Assembly (NCBI RefSeq): GCF_004359215.1
Contig: NC_090617.1
Span: forward strand, 2,841,580-2,860,252
Source: Bremia lactucae
Taxonomy: Eukaryota > Oomycota > Peronosporomycetes > Peronosporales > Peronosporaceae
Direction of reading: 5' to 3'
Length of the DNA: 18,673 bases
This document shows positions 16,066-18,673 of the stretch, one piece after another (within the stretch, counting starts at the first letter, position 1; every line of letters starts with the position of its first letter). Position numbers and translations under genes: made by a program. Below the pieces are notes generated by a model. That model worked only from the letters and a program-made list of their open reading frames with translations. It had not been told where the DNA came from and made no database searches.

Positions 16066-16602
16066 AGTCAACCGCTATGGATGGAATTTGCTATCGGAGC
16101 AAGTCACGCGAACTGCATTTGAGTGCAATTAGTGACGCTGATTGGGGCAGTAACAAGGACAATCGACGCTCAACATCAGGTGTGATGGTGATGGTCAACG
16201 GATCACCCGTGATTTTCAAGTCAAAAATGCAAAACAGTGTGTCGCTAAGCACTGCTGAAGCCGAATATGTGGCTTTATCATTGTGTATACAAGAAGTATT
16301 GTGGACTAAATCGCTATTGCTGGAGATGAAGGTCAAGATTAATAGTCCAGTAATGGTGTACGAGGACAATCAAAGTGCGATTGCTATCGCGAAAAATGAA
16401 GGATATCAAAAGTCGTGAGAAGCACATTGATATACGCTATCATTTTGTCCGTGATCAAGTCAAAAACAAGGTAATACAGCTGGATTATATTGAAACCAAG
16501 TAACAGCTCGCTGATTTCCTGACCAAGAAAATTTCGACAGAAGTTTCAATTTATCGTGTCCAAGACCAATATTGGAAACTTCTCGTCGAGGAGGAAGGTT
16601 GA
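15990..16602 (+). pseudogene. Copia RNase H and pol C-terminus
   Basis: KKPSEDHWNAAIRVLRYLKS leads to the RNase H core: SDADWGSNKDNRRSTSG (Asp), SLSTAEAEYVALS (Glu) and VMVYEDNQSAIAIAKNEGYQ (Asp). A frameshift near 16405-16415 moves to REKHIDIRYHFVRDQVKNKV IQLDYIETK, a TAA (16501-16503), and QLADFLTKKISTEVSIYRVQ DQYWKLLVEEEG before the TGA at 16600-16602. The stop codon lies inside the 3' LTR, so the last codons double as polypurine tract and LTR start. Confidence 0.92.
16588..16596 (+). promoter_or_regulatory. Copia polypurine tract
   Basis: GAGGAGGAA directly before the 3' LTR, the plus-strand primer. It encodes the Glu run of the pol C-terminus. Confidence 0.75.
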
Positions 16603-16796
16603 AGGTGGAACATCGGGCGACGGTTCGCTGTCGTGCTGATGTGGCGGTTACTGTCGTGAATGACACAAGAAGAAGAGCAAGCGAAGCTGTTACATTTAAG
16701 TACGTTACATGTATGAGGGTTTTATAAGAATGAATTTACTGTTCCATTTTCCCAACACGAAGCCATTCTTACGCAGTGTGTGGTCATACCCCAACA
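16597..16796 (+). repeat. Copia 3' LTR (200 bp)
   Basis: Matches 12279-12477. The first base is G instead of T (GGTTGAAGG), which would spoil the TG end needed for integration; it ends CATACCCCAACA. GTTCCATTTTCC at 16741-16752, about 20 bases after TTTTATAAG, resembles the oomycete initiator core (CAWTTT). The 5' LTR has lost this CATTTT. Confidence 0.93.
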
Positions 16797-17616
16797 ACAA
16801 GCACATCAAACGATTCGGATTATAAGAAATTGGGAAATCTGACGGATCTTCAAATCTAGACTGAATTTGATTTGTTTCAGACGGTACGTAATTACAGTAC
16901 CACATCCATTACTATATTCTGTGCCCCCTAGGGCAATTTGCCTAGCAATTGCTTACAGTAGACCGTGGTCTACTGGCCGTGTCCTATGCTTAGCCCCATC
17001 AATTCAAATTCGATGTTCATTGAATCCCAAAGCATAAATTTAAGTAGACTTGTACATCTTTTTAAACAGGCGTTAACTTGTTTCATAGATGATAATTTGT
17101 AAGTTTCAACTAACGAGAAAATGAGATCACCAGTCAAAGTTCCATTTGATTAATCATGACACGCAATCGCTTGAGAGCAGCCCAACCACGGCTCGAAATC
17201 AGCGAGAATAGGAAAGCAAGAACAGCTTGAAGGATCTGATACAAAGCAAATTTTCTGTTACTGTATGTGGCTAGGATTCGAGCACAAATCAATGGGGTCA
17301 TGGCTTCAGCTGATCCTGGTAAAGAGCACATCAAATGATACGGATTTCACAAAAAAGGCAATTCAAACGATTTGAATTTCAAAAAGTAGGGAATTCTGAC
17401 GGATCTTCATATCTAGACTGAATTTGATTTGTTTCAGACCGTACGTAATTACAGTGCCACATCCACTACTATATACTGTGCTCCCTAGGGCAATCTGCCT
17501 ACCAATTGCTTACAGTATAGACCGTGGCCTTCTGGCCGTGAGTCCTATGCTTGACACCTTCAATCCAAAATTGATGTTCATTGAATCCCACAAGCATAAA
17601 TTTAAGTGAACTTGTA
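16797..17616. repeat. Direct duplication of about 260 bp flanking another copy of the arm's outer part
   Basis: 16798-17053 and 17356-17616 align (GACGGATCTTCA, ATCTAGACTGAATTTGATTT, GATGTTCATTGAATCCCA, AGCATAAATTTAAGT). Between them 17176-17340 repeats the outer segment of both arms (copies at 7330-7490 in reverse and 12120-12278 direct). A 66-codon minus frame at 17134-17334 (ICARILATYSNRKFALYQIL) covers this segment, but indels break the same frame in the left-arm copy, so I do not call it a gene. 16966-16983 has a perfect AGTAGACC-gt-GGTCTACT palindrome that the second copy has lost. Confidence 0.8.
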
Positions 17617-18072
17617 TGTAATGGGGTGTATCGTTACATGAAATTAACAATTAAAGGTTCTTAATTAACATATTATCTAAAAGGTAGATTATATTTGCAG
17701 GATATTACTTTATATAGTAATATTCAGAATTCTTATCCATAAATAGGTCTAGACCATTAAACCTATTTATTCCGAAGCCTAATCAGCTGTAGGAGTAAGC
17801 AAAGAGAGAGTTACATATAAGATAGAGATAAGAATTCAATTACATGTTTAGTATTAGATTATTATTAAGTCAGCATTTACCAAGATAGCAAAAGAGACAC
17901 TTAATTATATTAATACAATTTTCATTTTACCCTTTTTAAGCTAGTTTCCGTAAAGAGAAGTCTTCCTCTGCACGTACTACTGTACGTGAAGTGACGTGAG
18001 GCACCACTCGCAACTGAAGCAGTGCGAAATGGACTTGTACTGAAAATGTACAAGTCGTAGTGCCCCGTTACA
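17617..18072 (+). repeat. Gypsy-3 5' LTR (456 bp)
   Basis: TGTAATGGGG...CCCCGTTACA; the same family as 8195-8564 and 9165-9617 but clearly more diverged. The three terminal hairpins are kept with changed pairs: CACGTAC-4-GTACGTG (17971-17988), TCGCA-10-TGCGA (18008-18027) and GACTTGTAC-7-GTACAAGTC (18032-18056). It inserted right after CTTGTA, a point where the first copy of the flanking duplication reads on as CTTGTACATCT. Confidence 0.93.
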
Positions 18073-18074
18073 CC

Positions 18075-18083
18075 TGGTAGCAC
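18075..18083 (+). promoter_or_regulatory. Gypsy-3 primer-binding site, initiator tRNA-Met type
   Basis: TGGTAGCAC two bases after the LTR, identical to the gypsy-1 site at 6582-6590 although the two LTRs are unrelated. The bases that follow differ (TTTGCAG here, TAGTAGT in gypsy-1), so the conserved pairing is 9 bases. Confidence 0.75.
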
Positions 18084-18114
18084 TTTGCAGTCCGTCCAAG
18101 GACCACATTTTCCA

Positions 18115-18382
18115 CATCTAACATGGACATGTTAGATGATAGTGGGAATACGCATCACGTTTCCCCTGAAAGCAACTCCTTTCTTAGCGATATAAAAAGG
18201 AGTGCGGTTAAACGAATGAGTTCGACCGTAGGAAACGATGCAATCTTGGCAATGCTGTCCAATTTGGACAGAGATGCCCTCCATTCAACAACCGCCAAGT
18301 TCATACAACATCAACTTGACGAGATGAAGGAAAAAGTAGCCTTGCTGGATCAGCAAGGCTCTCAACAGGCAGAACTGTTGAG
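18115..18382 (+). repeat. Hairpins over the gypsy-3 gag start
   Basis: Perfect inverted repeats: CATCTAACATG/CATGTTAGATG around GA (18115-18138, includes the ATG); CTGTCCAA/TTGGACAG around one base (18255-18271); AGCCTTGCTG/CAGCAAGGCT around GAT (18338-18360); CTCAACAG/CTGTTGAG around six bases (18361-18382). Confidence 0.92.
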
Positions 18383-18673
18383 GTTATAACAGGTACAGAC
18401 CCCTGTATCTGATATGAAGCAAACGCGTCGTCCCGAAACATTAAAGATTGACATCTCTAAGTATAGCGGAGTCGAAGAAGACCCTCTTGAGATGGTTTGT
18501 CGAGTCGGACGATGCCATAAGGGCACGTCACATCATCGACGAACAAACGCAAGTCGCATTCGCTCAATCAAATCTAACAGGTCGTGCCAAAACTTGGGCA
18601 TTGGGCCTTAAGTTGCGCGACTCACACGTCTTTGGGTCGCTAGAGGCTTTTATATCCCCACTGAAAAGACGTT
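18123..18673 (+). pseudogene. Gypsy-3 gag, 5' part, continues beyond the window
   Basis: ATG at 18123, 50 bases after the LTR, opens MDMLDDSGNTHHVSPESNSF, with LDQQGSQQAELLRL before an in-frame TAA at 18387-18389. The same frame continues QVQTPVSDMKQTRRPETLKI DISKYSGVEEDPL. A frameshift near 18483-18490 moves to LRWFVESDDAIRARHIIDEQ, TQVAFAQSNLTGRAKTWALG and LKLRDSHVFGSLEAFISPL at the window end, the typical retrotransposon gag capsid domain (WF...AFA.SNL.GRA..WA). The N-terminal part (residues about 50-85) looks coiled-coil forming. The start codon is in an 11-bp palindrome, and hairpins recur at 18255, 18338 and 18361. Confidence 0.88.

Larger units (their letters stand above)
12279..16796 (+). 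mobile_element. Ty1/copia retrotransposon, full length but inactivated
   Basis: LTRs at 12279-12477 and 16597-16796, primer site at 12478-12489, then gag, protease, integrase, RT and RNase H in the copia order (IN before RT), and a polypurine tract before the 3' LTR. Total 4.5 kb, normal for copia. The LTRs differ at roughly 17 of 200 positions by eye, an old insertion. It lies in the right arm of the inverted duplication. The 5-base flanks are ACGAG (12274-12278) and ACAAG (16797-16801), an imperfect target duplication. Pol is broken by many frameshifts and by loss of catalytic residues. Confidence 0.95.

Noticed and set aside
12274..16801. Exact target duplication for the copia element
   Set aside because: Flanks are ACGAG and ACAAG, one mismatch, and the left-arm and 17310-17345 copies have about 13 extra bases here, so I report it only as imperfect.
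17134..17334. 66-codon minus ORF ICARILATYSNRKFALYQIL
   Set aside because: The segment exists in three copies, and in the left-arm copy (7330-7490) a 2-base deletion breaks the frame, so protein selection is not supported.

Overview
The window looks like repeat-rich intergenic DNA of an oomycete of the Phytophthora/downy-mildew kind. This is inferred from the style of the Ty3/gypsy and Ty1/copia proteins, their tRNA-Met primer sites and a tRNA-derived SINE-like insert. I made no database comparison. I find no intact cellular gene; nearly every base belongs to retrotransposons or a degraded duplicated segment.

Layout. 1-315: reverse-transcriptase fragment of a Ty3/gypsy element (+). 316-834: nothing recognised. 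835-7196: a nearly complete but dead chromodomain Ty3/gypsy element on the minus strand ('gypsy-1'), with one 604-bp LTR at its 5' end (6593-7196), primer site, gag with a CCHC knuckle, protease, RT, RNase H, integrase and chromodomain; no 3' LTR was found. 7265 to about 10110 and about 11380 to 12278 (continuing at 16797) are the two arms of a diverged inverted duplication. Each arm carries a broken small secreted cysteine-containing ORF and a second conserved peptide segment. Later insertions interrupt the arms. The left arm has a 440-bp insert with a tRNA-like pol III promoter (7652-8091) and a second gypsy remnant with paired LTRs ('gypsy-2', 8195-9617, TSD TCACG), which contains a 100-base assembly gap. 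The right arm has a full-length Ty1/copia element (12279-16796). 16797-17616: direct duplication of about 260 bp flanking a further copy of part of the arm sequence. 17617-18673: 5' LTR, primer site and start of gag of a third gypsy element ('gypsy-3'), same LTR family as gypsy-2, running off the window.

Insertion history: the inverted duplication came first, because each arm preserves an empty site for insertions in the other. The element LTR pairs then diverged by very roughly 7-9% by eye.

Most striking observation: the gypsy-2/3 family is packed with short near-perfect inverted repeats. The 3' end of its LTR has three consecutive hairpins whose stems are kept by paired base changes between copies. 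The stretch before the 3' LTR is a run of about ten different hairpins inside an antisense ORF, and the gypsy-3 gag start codon lies inside an 11-bp palindrome. Both gypsy primer sites (TGGTAGCAC) and the copia primer site (GGTTATGAGCCC, overlapping the gag start codon) point to initiator tRNA-Met, at its 3' end and its anticodon arm respectively.
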